This document shows positions 37,001 through 49,860 of a stretch of DNA of 64,000 nucleotides, in pieces. How positions within the stretch are numbered: the stretch's first letter is position 1; each line of letters starts with the position of its first letter. Below the pieces are notes generated by a model, which worked only from the letters and a program-made list of their open reading frames with translations, did not search any database and was not told the origin of the DNA. The position numbers and the translations under genes were made by a program. The DNA comes from Sipunculus nudus (lineage: Eukaryota > Annelida > Sipuncula > Golfingiida > Sipunculidae): assembly GCA_026874595.1 (NCBI GenBank), contig CM049314.1:11092729-11156728 (forward strand). Reading direction: 5' to 3'.

Positions 37001-40000
37001 CACCTGTCTGAGATAGGAGATCCTCCTCTCTCATGATTATCCTCTACAGGTACACGTCATCACATGTCTGAGGTAGGAGATCCTCCTCTCTCATGATTAA
37101 CCTCTACAGGTCCAGGTCATCACATGTCTGAGGTAGGAGATCCTCCTCTCTCATGATTAACCTCTACAGGTCCAGGTCATCACCTGTCTGAGGTAGGAGA
37201 TCCTCCTCTCTCATGATTAACCTCTACAGGTCCCGGTCATCACCTGTCTGAGGTAGGAGATCCTCCTCTCTCATAATTAACCTCTACAGGTCCCGGTCAT
37301 CACCTGTCTGAGGTAGGAGATCCTCCTCTCTCATGATTATTCTCTAAAAGTACAGGTCATCACGTCTTAGATAGGAGATCCTCCTCTCTCATGATTAACC
37401 TCTACAGGTCCCGGTCATCACCTGTCTGAGGTAGGAGATCCTCCTCTCTCATGATTATCCTCTACAGGTCCTGGTCATCACCTGTCTGAGGTAGGAGATC
37501 CTCCTCTCTGATAATTATCCTCTAAAGGTCCAGGTCATCACCTGTCTGAGGTAGGAGATCCTCCTCTCTCATGATTAACCTCTAAAGGTCCTGGTCATCA
37601 CCTGTCTGAGGTAGGAGATCCTCCTCTCTCATGATTAACCTCTACAGGTCCAGGTCATCACATGTCTGAGGTAGGAGATCCTCCTCTCTCATGATTAACC
37701 TCTACAGGTTCCGGTCATCACCTGTCTGAGGTAGGAGATCCTCCTCCCTCATGATTAACCTCTACAGGTCCTGGTGATCACCTGTCTGAGGTAGGAGATC
37801 CTCCTCTCTCATGATTATCCTCTAAGGGTCTAAGTCATCACATGTCTGAGGTAGGAGATCCTCCTCTCTCATGATTATCCTCTAAGGGTCTAAGTCATCA
37901 CCTGTCTGAGGTAGGAGATCCTCCTCTCTCATAATTAACCTCTACAGGTCCTGGTCATCACCTGTCTGAGGTAGGAGATCCTCCTCTCTCATAATTAACC
38001 TCTACAGGTCCAGGTCATCACCTGTCTGAGGTAAGAGATGCCCTCTCTCATGATTAACCTCTACAAGTCCAGGTCATCACCTGTCTGAGGTAGGAGATCC
38101 TCCTCTCTCATGATTATCCTCTAAAGGTCCCGGTCATCACCTGTCTGAGGTAGGAGATCCTCCTCTCTCATGATTATCCTCTAAAGGTCCCGGTCATCAC
38201 CTGTCTGAGGTAGGAGATCCTCCTCTCTCATGATTAACCTCTAAAGGTCCAGGTCATCACCTGTCTGAGGTAGGGGATCCTCCTCTCTCATGATTATCCT
38301 CTAAGGGTCTAAGTCATCACCTGTCTGAGGTAGGAGATCCTCCTCTCTCATAATTAACCTCTACAGGTCCTGGTCATCACCTGTCTGAGGTAGGAGATCC
38401 TCCTCTCTCATGATTAACCTCTACAGGTCCAGGTCATCACCTGTCTGAGGTAGGAGATCCTCCTCTCTCATAATTAACCTCTACAGGTCCTGGTCATCAC
38501 CTGTCTGAGGTAGGAGATCCTCCTCTCTCATAATTAACCTCTACAGGTCCAGGTCATCACCTGTCTGAGGTAGGAGATCCCCTCTCTCATGATTAACCTC
38601 TACAGGTCCAGGTCATCACCTGTCTGAGGTAGGAGATCCTCCTCTCTCATAATTAACCTCTACAGGTCCTGGTCATCACCTGTCTGAGGTAGGAGATCCT
38701 CCTCTCTCATAATTAACCTCTACAGGTCCAGGTCATCACCTGTCTGAGGTAGGAGATCCCCTCTCTCATGATTAACCTCTACAGGTCCAGGTCATCACCT
38801 GTCTGAGGTAGGAGATCCTCCTCTCTCATAATTAACCTCTACAGGTCCTGGTCATCACCTGTCTGAGGTAGGAGATCCCCTCTCTCATGATTATCCTCTA
38901 AAGGTCCCGGTCATCACCTGTCTGAGGTAGGAGATCCTCCTCTCTCATGATTATCCTCTAAAGGTCCCGGTCATCACCTGTCTGAGGTAGGAGATCCTCC
39001 TCTCTCATGATTATCCTCTACAGGTCCTGGTCATCACCTGTCTGAGGTAGGAGATCCTCCTCTCTCATAATTAACCTCTACAGGTCCTGGTCATCACCTG
39101 TCTGAGGTAGGAGATCCTCCTCTCTCATGATTATCCTCTAAAGGTCCTCGTCATCACCTGTCTGAGGTAGGAGATCCTCCTCTCTCATGATTATCCTCTA
39201 CAGGTCCGGGTCATCACCTGTCTGAGGAAGGAGATCCTCCTCTCTCATCATTATCCTCTAAAGGTCCGGGTCATCACCTGTCTGAGGTAGGAGATCCTCC
39301 TCTCTCATGATTATCCTCTAAAGGTCCCGGTCATCACCTGTCTGAGGTAGGAGATCCTCCTCTCTCATGATTATCCTCTAAAGGTCCAGGTCATCACCTG
39401 TCTGAGGTAGGAGATCCTCCTCTCTCATGATTATCCTCTAAAGGTCCAGGTCATCACCCGTCTGAGGTAGGAGATCCTCCTCTCTCATGATTATCCTCTA
39501 AAGGTCCAGGTCATCACCTGTCTGAGGTAGGAGATCCTCCTCTCTCATGATTATCCTCTAAAGGTCCAGGTCATCACCTGTCTGAGGTAGGAGATCCTCC
39601 TCTCTCATAATTAACCTCTACAGGTCCAGGTCATCACCTGCCTGAGGTAGGAGATCCTCCTCTCTCATAATTATCCTCTACAGGTCCAGGTCATCACCTG
39701 TCTGAGGTAGGAGATCCTCCTCTCTCATGATTATCCTCTAAAGGTCCCGGTCATCACCTGTCTGAGGTAGGAGATCCTCCTCTCTCATGATTATCCTCTA
39801 AAGGTCCCGGTCATCACCTGTCTGAGGTAGGAGATCCTCCTCTCTCATGATTATCCTCTAAAGGTCCCGGTCATCACCTGTCTGAGGTAGGAGATCCTCC
39901 TCTCTCATGATTATCCTCTAAAGGTCCCGGTCATCACATGTCTGAGGTAGGAGATCCTCCTCTCTCATGATTATCCTCTAAAGGTCCCGGTCATCACCTG

Positions 40001-43000
40001 TCTGAGGTAGGAGATCCTCCTCTCTCATGATTATCCTCTAAAGGTCCCGGTCATCACCTGTCTGAGGTAGGAGATCCTCCTCTCTCATGATTATCCTCTA
40101 AAGGTCCGGGTCATCACCTGTCTGAGGTAGGAGATCCTCCTCTCTCATAATTAACCTCTACAGGTCCCGGTCATCACCTGTCTGAGGTAGGAGATCCTCC
40201 TCTCTCATGATTATCCTCTAAAGGTCCCGGTCATCACCTGTCTGAGGTAGGAGATCCTCCTCTCTCATGATTATCCTCTAAAGGTCCGGGTCATCACCTG
40301 TCTGAGGTAGGAGATCCTCCTCTCTCATAATTAACCTCTACAGGTCCTGTTCATCACCTGTCTGAGGTAGGAGATCCCCTCTCTCATGATTATCCTCTAC
40401 AGGTCCTGGTCATCACCTGTCTGAGGTAGGAGATCCTCCTCTCTCATGATTAACCTCTACAGGTCCTGGTCATCACCTGTCTGAGGTAGGAGATCCTCCT
40501 CTCTCATGATTAACCTCTACAAGTCCAGGTCATCACCTGTCTGAGGTAGGAGATCCTCCTCTCTCATGATTATCCTCTAAAGGTCCCGGTCATCACCTGT
40601 CTGAGGTAGGAGATCCTCCTCTCTCATGATTATCCTCTAAAGGTCCCGGTCATCACCTGTCTGAGGTAGGAGATCCTCCTCTCTCATGATTATCCTCTAA
40701 AGGTCCCGGTCATCACCTGTCTGAGGTAGGAGATCCTCCTCTCTCATGATTATCCTCTAAAGGTCCGGGTCATCACCTGTCTGAGGTAGGAGATCCTCCT
40801 CTCTCATGATTAACCTCTACAAGTCCAGGTCATCACCTGTCTGAGGTAGGAGATCCTCCTCTCTCATGATTATCCTCTAAAGGTCCAGGTCATCACCTGT
40901 CTGAGGTAGGAGATCCTCCTCTCTCATGATTATCCTCTAAAGGTCCAGGTCATCACCTGTCTGAGGTAGGAGATCCTCCTCTCTCATGATTATCCTCTAA
41001 AGGTCCCGGTCATCACCTGTCTGAGGTAGGAGATCCTCCTCTCTCATGATTATCCTCTAAAGGTCCCGGTCATCACCTGTCTGAGGTAGGAGATCCTCCT
41101 CTCTCATGATTAACCTCTAAAGGTCCCGGTCATCACCTGTCTGAGGTAGGAGATCCTCCTCTCTCATGATTATCCTCTAAAGGTCCCGGTCATCACCTGT
41201 CTGAGGTAGGAGATCCTCCTCTCTCATGATTAACCTCTACAAGTCCAGGTCATCACCTGTCTGAGGTAGGAGATCCTCCTCTCTCATGATTATCCTCTAA
41301 AGGTCCAGGTCATCACCTGTCTGAGGTAGGAGATCCTCCTCTCTCATGATTATCCTCTAAAGGTCCCGGTCATCACCTGTCTGAGGTAGGAGATCCTCCT
41401 CTCTCATGATTATCCTCTAAAGGTCCCGGTCATCACCTGTCTGATGTAGGAGATCCTCCTCTCTCATGATTATCCTCTAAAGGTCCAGGTCATCACCTGT
41501 CTGAGGTAGGAGATCCTCCTCTCTCATGATTATCCTCTAAAGGTCCCGGTCATCACCTGTCTGAGGTAGGAGATCCTCCTCTCTCATGATTATCCTCTAA
41601 AGGTCCCGGTCATCACATGTCTGAGGTAGGAGATCCTCCTCTCTCATGATTATCCTCTAAAGGTCCGGGTCATCACCTGTCTGAGGTAGGAGATCCTCCT
41701 CTCTCATGATTATCCTCTAAAGGTCCAGGTCATCACCTGTCTGAGGTAGGAGGTCCTCCACTCTCATGATTAACCTCTACAGGTCCTGTTCATCACCTGT
41801 CTGAGGTAGGAGATCCTCCTCTCTCATAATTAACCTCTACAGGTCCAGGTCATAGCCTGTCTGAGGTAGGAGATCCCCTCTCTCATGATTAACCTCTACA
41901 GGTCCAGGTCATCACCTGTCTGAGGTAGGAGATCCTCCTCTCTCATGATTATCCTCTAAAGGTCCGGGTCATCACCTGTCTGAGGTAGGAGATCCCCTCT
42001 CTCATGATTAACCTCTACAGGTCCTGGTCATCACCTGTTTGAGGTAGGAGATCCTCCACTCTCATAATTAACCTCTACAGGTCCTGGTCATCACCTGTCT
42101 GAGGTAGGAGATCCTCCTCTCTCATGATTATCCTCTAAAGGTCCGATTCATCACCTGTCTGAGGTAGGAGATCCTCCTCTCTCATGATTAACCTCTACAG
42201 GTCCTCGTCATCACCTGTCTGAGGTAGGAGATCCTCCTCTCTCATAATTAACCTCTACAGTTCCAGGTCATCACCTGTCTGAGGTAGGAGATCCTCCTCT
42301 CTCATGATTATCCTCTAAAGGTCCGGGTCATCACCTGTCTGAGGTAGGAGATCCTCCTCTCTCATGATTAACCTCTACAGGTCCTCGTCATCACCTGTCT
42401 GAGGTAGGAGATCCTCCTCTCTCATAATTAACCTCTACAGTTCCAGGTCATCACCTGTCTGAGGTAGGAGATCCCCTCTCTCATGATTAACCTCTACAGG
42501 TCCTGTTCATCACCTGTCTGAGGTAGGAGATCCTCCTCTCTCATGATTATCCTCTAAAGGTCCAGGTCATCACCTGTCTGAGGTAGGAGATCCTCCTCTC
42601 TCATGATTATCCTCTAAAGGTCCTGGTCATCACCTGTCTGAGGTAGGAGATCCTCCTCTCTCATGATTATCCTTTAAAGGTCCCGGTCATCACCTGTCTG
42701 AGGTAGGAGATCCTCCTCTCTCATGATTATCCTCTAAAGGTCCAGGTCATCACCTGTCTGAGGTAGGAGGTCCTCCTCTCTCATGATTATCCTCTAAAGG
42801 TCCAGGTCATCACCTGTCTGAGGTAGGAGGTCCTCCTCTCTCATGATTAACCTCTACAGGTCCTGTTCATCACCTGTCTGAGGTAGGAGATCCTCCTCTC
42901 TCATGATTATCCTCTAAAGGTCCAGGTCATCACCTGTCTGAGGTAGGAGATCCTCCTCTCTCATGATTATCCTCTAAAGGTCCAGGTCATCACCTGTCTG

Positions 43001-45332
43001 AGGTAGGAGATCCTCCTCTCTCATGATTATCCTCTAAAGGTCCCGGTCATCACCTGTCTGAGGTAGGAGATCCTCCTCTCTCATAATTAACCTCTACAGG
43101 TCCAGGTCATCACCTGTCTGAGGTAGGAGATCCCCTCTCTCATGATTAACCTCTACAGGTCCAGGTCATCACCTGTCTGAGGTAGGAGATCCTCCTCTCT
43201 CATGATTATCCTCTAAAGGTCCGGGTCATCACCTGTCTGAGGTAGGAGATCCCCTCTCTCATGATTAACCTCTACAGGTCCTGGTCATCACCTGTCTGAG
43301 GTAGGAGATCCTCCTCTCTCATAATTAACCTCTACAGGTCCTGTTCATCACCTGTCTGAGGTAGGAGATCCTCCTCTCTCATGATTATTCTCTAAAGGTC
43401 CGGGTCATCACCTGTCTGAGGTAGGAGATCCTCCTCTCTCATGATTAACCTCTACAGGTCCTCGTCATCACCTGTCTGAGGTAGGAGATCCTCCTCTCTC
43501 ATAATTAACCTCTACAGTTCCAGGTCATCACCTGTCTGAGGTAGGAGATCCCCTCTCTCATGATTAACCTCTACAGGTCCTGTTCATCACCTGTCTGAGG
43601 TAGGAGATCCTCCTCTCCCATGATTATCCTCTAAAGGTCCAGGTGATCACCTGTCTGAGGTAGGAGATCCTCCTCTCTCATGATTATCCTCTAAAGGTCC
43701 TGGTCATCACCTGTCTGAGGTAGGAGATCCTCCTCTCTCATGATTATCCTCTAAAGGTCCGGGTCATCACCTGTCTGAGGTAGGAGATCCTCCTCTCTCA
43801 TGATTAACCTCTACAGGTCCTCGTCATCACCTGTCTGAGGTAGGAGATCCTCCTCTCTCATAATTAACCTCTACAGTTCCAGGTCATCACCTGTCTGAGG
43901 TAGGAGATCCCCTCTCTCATGATTAACCTCTACAGGTCCTGTTCATCACCTGTCTGAGGTAGGAGATCCTCCTCTCCCATGATTATCCTCTAAAGGTCCA
44001 GGTGATCACCTGTCTGAGGTAGGAGATCCTCCTCTCTCATGATTATCCTCTAAAGGTCCTGGTCATCACCTGTCTGAGGTAGGAGATCCTCCTCTCTCAT
44101 GATTATCCTCTAAAGGTCCCGGTCATCACCTGTCTGAGGTAGGAGATCCTCCTCTCTCATGATTAACCTCTACAAGTCCAGGTCATCATCTGTCTGAGGT
44201 AGGAGATCCTCCTCTCTCATGATTATCCTCTAAAGGTCCAGGTCATCACCTGTCTGAGGTAGGAGATCCTCCTCTCTCATGATTATCCTCTAAAGGTCCC
44301 GGTCATCACCTGTCTGAGGTAGGAGATCCTCCTCTCTCATAATTAACCTCTACAGGTCCTGGTCATCACCTGTCTGAGGTAGGAGATCCTCCTCTCTCAT
44401 GATTATCCTCTAAAGGTCCGGGTCATCACCTGTCTGAGGTAGGAGATCCTCCTCTCTCATGATTATCCTCTAAAGGTCCGGGTCATCACCTGTCTGAGGT
44501 AGGAGATCCTCCTCTCTCATGATTAACCTCTACAGGTCCTCGTCATCACCTGTCTGAGGTAGGAGATCCTTCTCTCATAATTAACCTCTACAGTTCCAGG
44601 TCATCACCTGTCTGAGGTAGGAGATCCCCTCTCTCATGATTAACCTCTACAGGTCCTGTTCATCACCTGTCTGAGGTAGGAGATCCTCCTCTCTCATGAT
44701 TATCCTCTAAAGGTCCTGGTCATCACCTGTCTGAGGTAGGAGATCCTCCTCTCTCATGATTAACCTCTACAGGTCCTGGTCATCACCTGTCTGAGGTAGG
44801 AGATCCTCCTCTCTCATAATTAACCTCTACAGTTCCAGGTCATCACCTGTCTGAGGTAGGAGATCCCCTCTCTCATGATTAACCTCTACTGGTCCTGGTC
44901 ATCACCTGTCTAAGGTAGGAGATCCTCCTCTCTCATCATTAACCTCTACAGGTCCTGGTCATCACCTGTCTGAGGTAGGAGATCCTCCTCTCTCATCATT
45001 AACCTCTACAAGTCCAGGTCATCACCTGTCTGAGGTAGGAGATCCTCCTCTCTCATGATTATCCTCTACAGGTCCCGGTCATCACCTGTCTGAGGTAGGA
45101 GATCCTCCTCTCTCATCATTAACCTCTACAAGTCCAGGTCATCACCTGTCTGAGGTAGGAGATCCTCCTCTCTCATGATTAACCTCTACAGGTCCCGGTC
45201 ATCACCTGTCTGAGGTAGGAGATCCTCCTCTCTCATGATTATCCTCTACAGGTCCAGGTCATCACCTGTCTGAGGTAGGAGATCCTCCTCTCTCATGATT
45301 ATCCTCTACAGGTCCAGGTCATCACCTGTCTG
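37001..45332 (+). repeat. Giant 60-bp minisatellite array, about 139 copies
   Basis: This is an uninterrupted head-to-tail array of 8,332 bp. One unit in order is CACCTGTCTGAGGTAGGAG, then ATCCTCCTCTCTCATGATTA, then ACCTCTACAG or TCCTCTAAAG, then GTCC[A/C/T/G]GGTCAT. Most units are 60 bp. A recurrent variant loses one T (GATCCCCTCTCTC) and is 59 bp, and one unit near 44,570 is 58 bp. Two main classes alternate: GATTATCCTCTAAAGG and GATTAACCTCTACAGG, the latter also as AATTAACC. The middle (about 39,000-41,700) is the most homogeneous, and the left edge holds older variants. All six frames of the unit contain a stop, so it encodes no protein. The array starts and ends at the same phase (CACCTGTCTG), consistent with growth by unequal exchange. 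Confidence 0.98.
43441..44158 (+). repeat. Higher-order 359-bp duplication inside the array
   Basis: Two consecutive six-unit blocks (start points 43,441 and 43,800) repeat the same order of unit variants: GTCCTCGTC, AGTTCCAGG, CCTGTTC after a 59-bp unit, CCAGGTGATC with CTCTCCCAT, CCTGGTC, then CCGGG or CCCGG. A related block without the GGTGATC variant lies at about 42,363-42,722, and a partial one begins near 44,521. Confidence 0.85.
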
Positions 45333-46344
45333 GTGAGATCAAAGGTTTTTTAACTTTACACCCATAACCTAAAATTTCTGTTGATTTAAGATAATTTTAT
45401 CCATGAAGTATGAGGTCATGTATAATTATTAGGTCATGGTTTTTGGATGATCACTCACAAGGATGGAAAAATCCTGGATGAATTTGAAGCAAAACTGGGC
45501 ACTTTTGCAAAAAGTCAAGTGTTTCTATTTACTTCTTATCATTTTGTACAGAGTAATTTTTCGAGATGATTTCATTTTTTTTTATTCAGGTATGATGTTC
45601 GGAGCTTACCTGCATGGCCATGTTATTCATAAATATTATGCTAAAAAAAAATTATGCACATATGAAATCCTCATTTCAGCTTTTCCAATAACAATTTACT
45701 TCTCAAATATTTTCACTGTCTCAGCAACATTTAATAATTAAACCATCACTGTTAAATTGTTGGGCAAATATTGTTACATGATAGTTACAAAAGCTGACCT
45801 GATAGAGTCCTCTCTTCAGCTCAACTGTCACCAGTATAAACTATTAATTAGTATTTATATCCTTGAATATGTCCCTAAGATGTCAGTAATGGTGGGAAGA
45901 CAATGAAAAGTTAACCCTATGACAGGTCTTGTGAACATCAATTCATCATGATAGGTATTAGGATTTTAAGGACTGTCACATTACTCAGGATGTAGAGGTA
46001 ATGAAAACACTATATAGAGCACACAAAAGCTCAAGACATGTATTGACATCTGTGATATAGCCATCATAAATATGAGCTGGAGAGACTGAATCCTAGAACA
46101 CGAATCTTGCTGGACGTCAGCCAAAAACCACATCATCCAGGCCTTTACTACACAGATGAGCTACCAGGACAGTGGACCAAGCACTGGAACCTCATTATAA
46201 CTATTTTATCATATACAACCACAAATGGAAACAAGCAACCTATAATAGGCCCCATGCATACACCTACACAAAGTCTGAGCTTCAAAAACATGAAAATATA
46301 TAAAGTAAAATCTCTACTGGTCCTGTGGCCCTTTGCCCTAATGG
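45333..46344. other. Gene-free right flank of the array
   Basis: This is AT-rich DNA. A strong polypyrimidine plus CAG (about 45,568-45,590) looks like a 3' splice site, but the open frame after it is low-complexity and lysine/isoleucine-rich with no domain. No exon is called. Confidence 0.5.
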
Positions 46345-46520
46345 TATAGTAAACCTGTGTTATGATTACCATAGGACTAGACAAGTGGTCGTAATTCACG
46401 GGGTGGTTTTATTAGACAGATCAGTTATAACCATATGAATGCTTTCTGTTTACCCAAGTGTGGTCTTAATAGACAGTTGGTCTTATAAGACAGGTGGTCT
46501 TTCAGACTTGTTTCACTGTA
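46345..46520. mobile_element. Small palindromic MITE-like element
   Basis: The left end reads TATAGTAAACCTGTG. The right end, read inward on the minus strand, is TACAGTGAAACAAGTC followed by several GACCAC/TGTCT modules. The repeated GTGGTCTTAATAGACAG-type modules inside, and TA at both ends, resemble the ends of Tc1/mariner or pogo-derived MITEs. Divergence between the two ends is high, so the boundaries are approximate. Confidence 0.45.
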
Positions 46521-48170
46521 TACAGATTCAAAATCACAGAAAATCTTGTAAATTCTACTCAGTCACTCTCAGGTCATAAAAGGGATGATGATCTAAATTG
46601 TGCTTTTTTAATTCATTATTTTTTTATGAATCAAGTATCACCTACTGGTACCAGGTAAATCAACATAAATACCATTTACACATTCACTAATTCAATTGCG
46701 AAGGTAAAACATGCAGATTTCTTAAGCAACTAATTTGGAAACAGCTAATCTGATAAATTTTCTTTTTAATGTACAAGGTCTGTCTTTAAGAGTGTCCTTT
46801 TATTTTGGCCAATGTGTCACATCTGCTTTAATTCTTTATAGGACATTAACATACTGATCTAGTACCTTTATAAAGAAGTTCTACTTTTCACTGTGTTAAT
46901 TAGAACATCTGATCCAAAGAAAATCACAGTGACACCTGACTAACACCTGACCAACATCCAACAACCATTTGACTTAAATCAGTTTGAAATAACTAGTGTA
47001 TATATGTTCGTGATTTACAAATATTTTATACTAAATCAGAAATCTAAAATCAATTACTAATACCTTGCTCACAAAAATACCATTATCAATATGGAAAAAG
47101 CTTTGGATATTTTTTAATGATTTGTATATTTTACAGATTAATCTGCATATTACATTCATTAGCACTCTTGTACCACTTGTACAATTCAATGGAAATAAAT
47201 GTATAAACCAACCTAAAATATCTAGGTTAGACACCAACATATTGGTCTTAGGGAAAATTATTAATTTTTTTGTGTTATATGTATAAATATTAATAATGTA
47301 TCATTAAAGAATTATTAATCTAATCATTTTGTTATTATTCAGCACAAAAACAGATACTGAGCATTACAGAATCAGTAATTGGTGCTTATATATCACAATG
47401 AACAAATAAGCAAAGGTCCCCCTCTATGAATTAAAGGGAGCACTGGAACATTTGACACATCAGTGAGTATTTGAATTATGAAAATAATGATATTACAATA
47501 AATATAAAGCTTTCACAGCAAAATATATTCTCCCTTTGATCACTGATACAGCAATAAAAGTTGCTGTAATAAACAACTATTCGTATACAGTCCCACATCA
47601 AAGTCACTTTGACTCATAGCAGAGCTTGTTTTCCAAATGATCAGCTATTTGTGAATTGCCTATATAATATCTGCTATTAAAATATTTCCCTCTGACCTGG
47701 AATGTGAAGTCCTCACCAGCTGTACAATCTGTACATCTAAGGCCAGGCATGCATTTGTGAAATTGTGACACACATGGTTTAACTGAAAATTTCAAGGTGA
47801 CTGTATTAGGTAACTCTGCAATTTTCCCATGGCACCCCTTTTAGTCCAGCTTCAGAAACTGCATCTGGAATGAGGTGGGACATGCAGTGCCCCCTGCATC
47901 TACTCTGATGAACTAAGGTTGCTTCTCAGTGAGACAACTTAGGAACCCTGGCATTTTCATGGTTAACTATCATATCTTCCCACCAATGCAGCAATAATTC
48001 CCCTAAATACACAGTCACTACTGCAAGGTGTTCTTATATGTAGCTCTTAGGGAATCACCATTTTATAAACTGTTGCATAATGTAATACATGTATGCAAAT
48101 ATCCGAGATTTGCCTAGTCGGGAATATTTGATTATGACTTTGTAGGCATTTTTATTGGGCTGGTAAGCCC

Positions 48171-48218
48171 AACTGTTTATTGTGATACAAGCCTAACTGT
48201 AAGTTGTGATACAAGCTA
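48171..48218 (+). repeat. 24-bp direct duplication
   Basis: AACTGTTTATTGTGATACAA and AACTGTAAGTTGTGATACAA begin at 48171 and 48195 and share the following GC(C)T. Confidence 0.75.
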
Positions 48219-49826
48219 TACAAGGGAAAGTACAGCAATGGTCATTTATCCTGTGGTACTGACATCTTGGTAAACAGCTAAAAATCTGAACATAAGGCTA
48301 TGATTGATAATTTAAAACAAAAGAATAAATGGTAAACTTACAAAACAAACTGAAAATCTGTTTCTATGGTTACAAGTAATTTAATGTTTGCATACAAGTT
48401 CACTGCTGTCCAGTAACTTGTGTGAGCCATGCTTGTGTTCATGTTGTCAGAAACATGCATAGGGATTCACAGCATACCTGTAGGCCATGAGGCGTTGTCA
48501 AAAATATTTGCATCCTATCGGAGCCTTACAGTGCCTTCCTGGATCCTAGATATAAAAGCACTCTGATGATAGTATGCTGGTCATATACTCTCTAATGTCA
48601 GAGGGTTGAAATAGCGTTAAGATTTGTCCCTATCACTTAAAAGTTATTTGTCTGAACAAGTACACAAAATTTTATCCATCAAACACTGATCAATGTTGAT
48701 TTGTTTTTCTTATTTCTATTGACGAAAAAACCCCACAAATTACAAAGGATACACCAATTCTGTAAATCATTTTCATTAAAACACTAAACTGCTGACTTAA
48801 ACTATTGACTCTTTGAAATCAAAACCACCTCTTAATCAATCAATCAGCTGTGCACCACAAAAAGCAATAGTTAACTCTCATCATGAATGTCAACATGGTT
48901 TCCTTCTGGTCATAGTTAGGTCTGTATGGCTCTCCAGCAAACAGTTGCAGTTTTTCCTTATTATTATTGTATGAACAAATATGGCACATTCCTGAAAATG
49001 GTATTCGATCAACCTTGTTGGCTGGTCTGTCTGGTTAAACTGTAACAAATATTAAATACAGATATGAAATAAGTGTGATGGTGGGTGAGATATAGGGCAA
49101 ATGAAGTGCTGACTATAAAAGTTCAATGATCAGAATAAGTATTTATAACTGAACAGAGTTAGAAAAAATTTTGTCATGAGGAGGCCAGTTTAGAGGTAGG
49201 AAAGTTATTAAGGTTTGTATATCTGGATATATATCTGTCAAATCTTTGTGAAGGTAATTCAAGGTATGTGCCCTAAAAGTAGTTTTGTATAGAACCTGTT
49301 GATGCGATGTAATCCTGTTATATCTTTATAAGGATTGCAGTCTCGTTTTGACCTTTATGACTGAGGATTTTGCTCTGATTTTAACTTAGCAATGAAAGGT
49401 CTCCATGCTCAGAAGTGATCATCAAGGTCTTAACTGATATGACATGGAAGTTGTTTGATGATATTAGAGGACAGTTCTATAAATAAATACAAAGAGAATA
49501 TTACTATTAGAGTAAGATTAGTCACCTTATCACTGACATTCATCATTAATTAAGCTATAAGGGGGTTCAAAGATATAATTAGAATAATATAAAGCTACAT
49601 GTGTATGCATTTATGTTTAAGTATGGTGTAAATAAGCAAGATCATTAAGGTTCAAAAGTTCCTGATCCTAAAATCAACTGGCACTTATCCCCTCTGTGGA
49701 ACAGCTCTTATTATGTTCTGTTAGGTATGTGTCCCTTTGACCTGGGGCTGTAATTTTCACAGTGTGAGGGAGCAATTTCTAACATCAGTCTCATCATCAT
49801 CTCCATCATTCATTTGTACGAGTGTC

Positions 49827-49860
49827 AGGGGTGTTACAATTCCAGGGGTGTAACAATTCC
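49827..49860 (+). repeat. 17-bp direct duplication
   Basis: AGGGGTGTTACAATTCC is followed immediately by AGGGGTGTAACAATTCC, with one substitution. Confidence 0.85.

Noticed and set aside
37001-45332. CRISPR-like array
   Set aside because: Units are contiguous tandem copies with no unique spacers, and the surroundings are eukaryotic.
37001-45332. Coding repeat such as a mucin or silk-like gene
   Set aside because: The 60-bp unit has a stop in all six frames (for example TAG after AGG, TAA after CTC, and TGA after TCA on the plus strand), and the 59-bp variants break the frame.
45463-45741. 92-codon open frame beside the array, with a good 3' splice site inside
   Set aside because: The translation is AT-driven (Lys, Ile, Phe, Tyr rich) with no domain, and the splice-like tract alone is not enough.
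48093-48100. POU octamer ATGCAAAT
   Set aside because: An 8-base match is expected by chance in this amount of AT-rich DNA.
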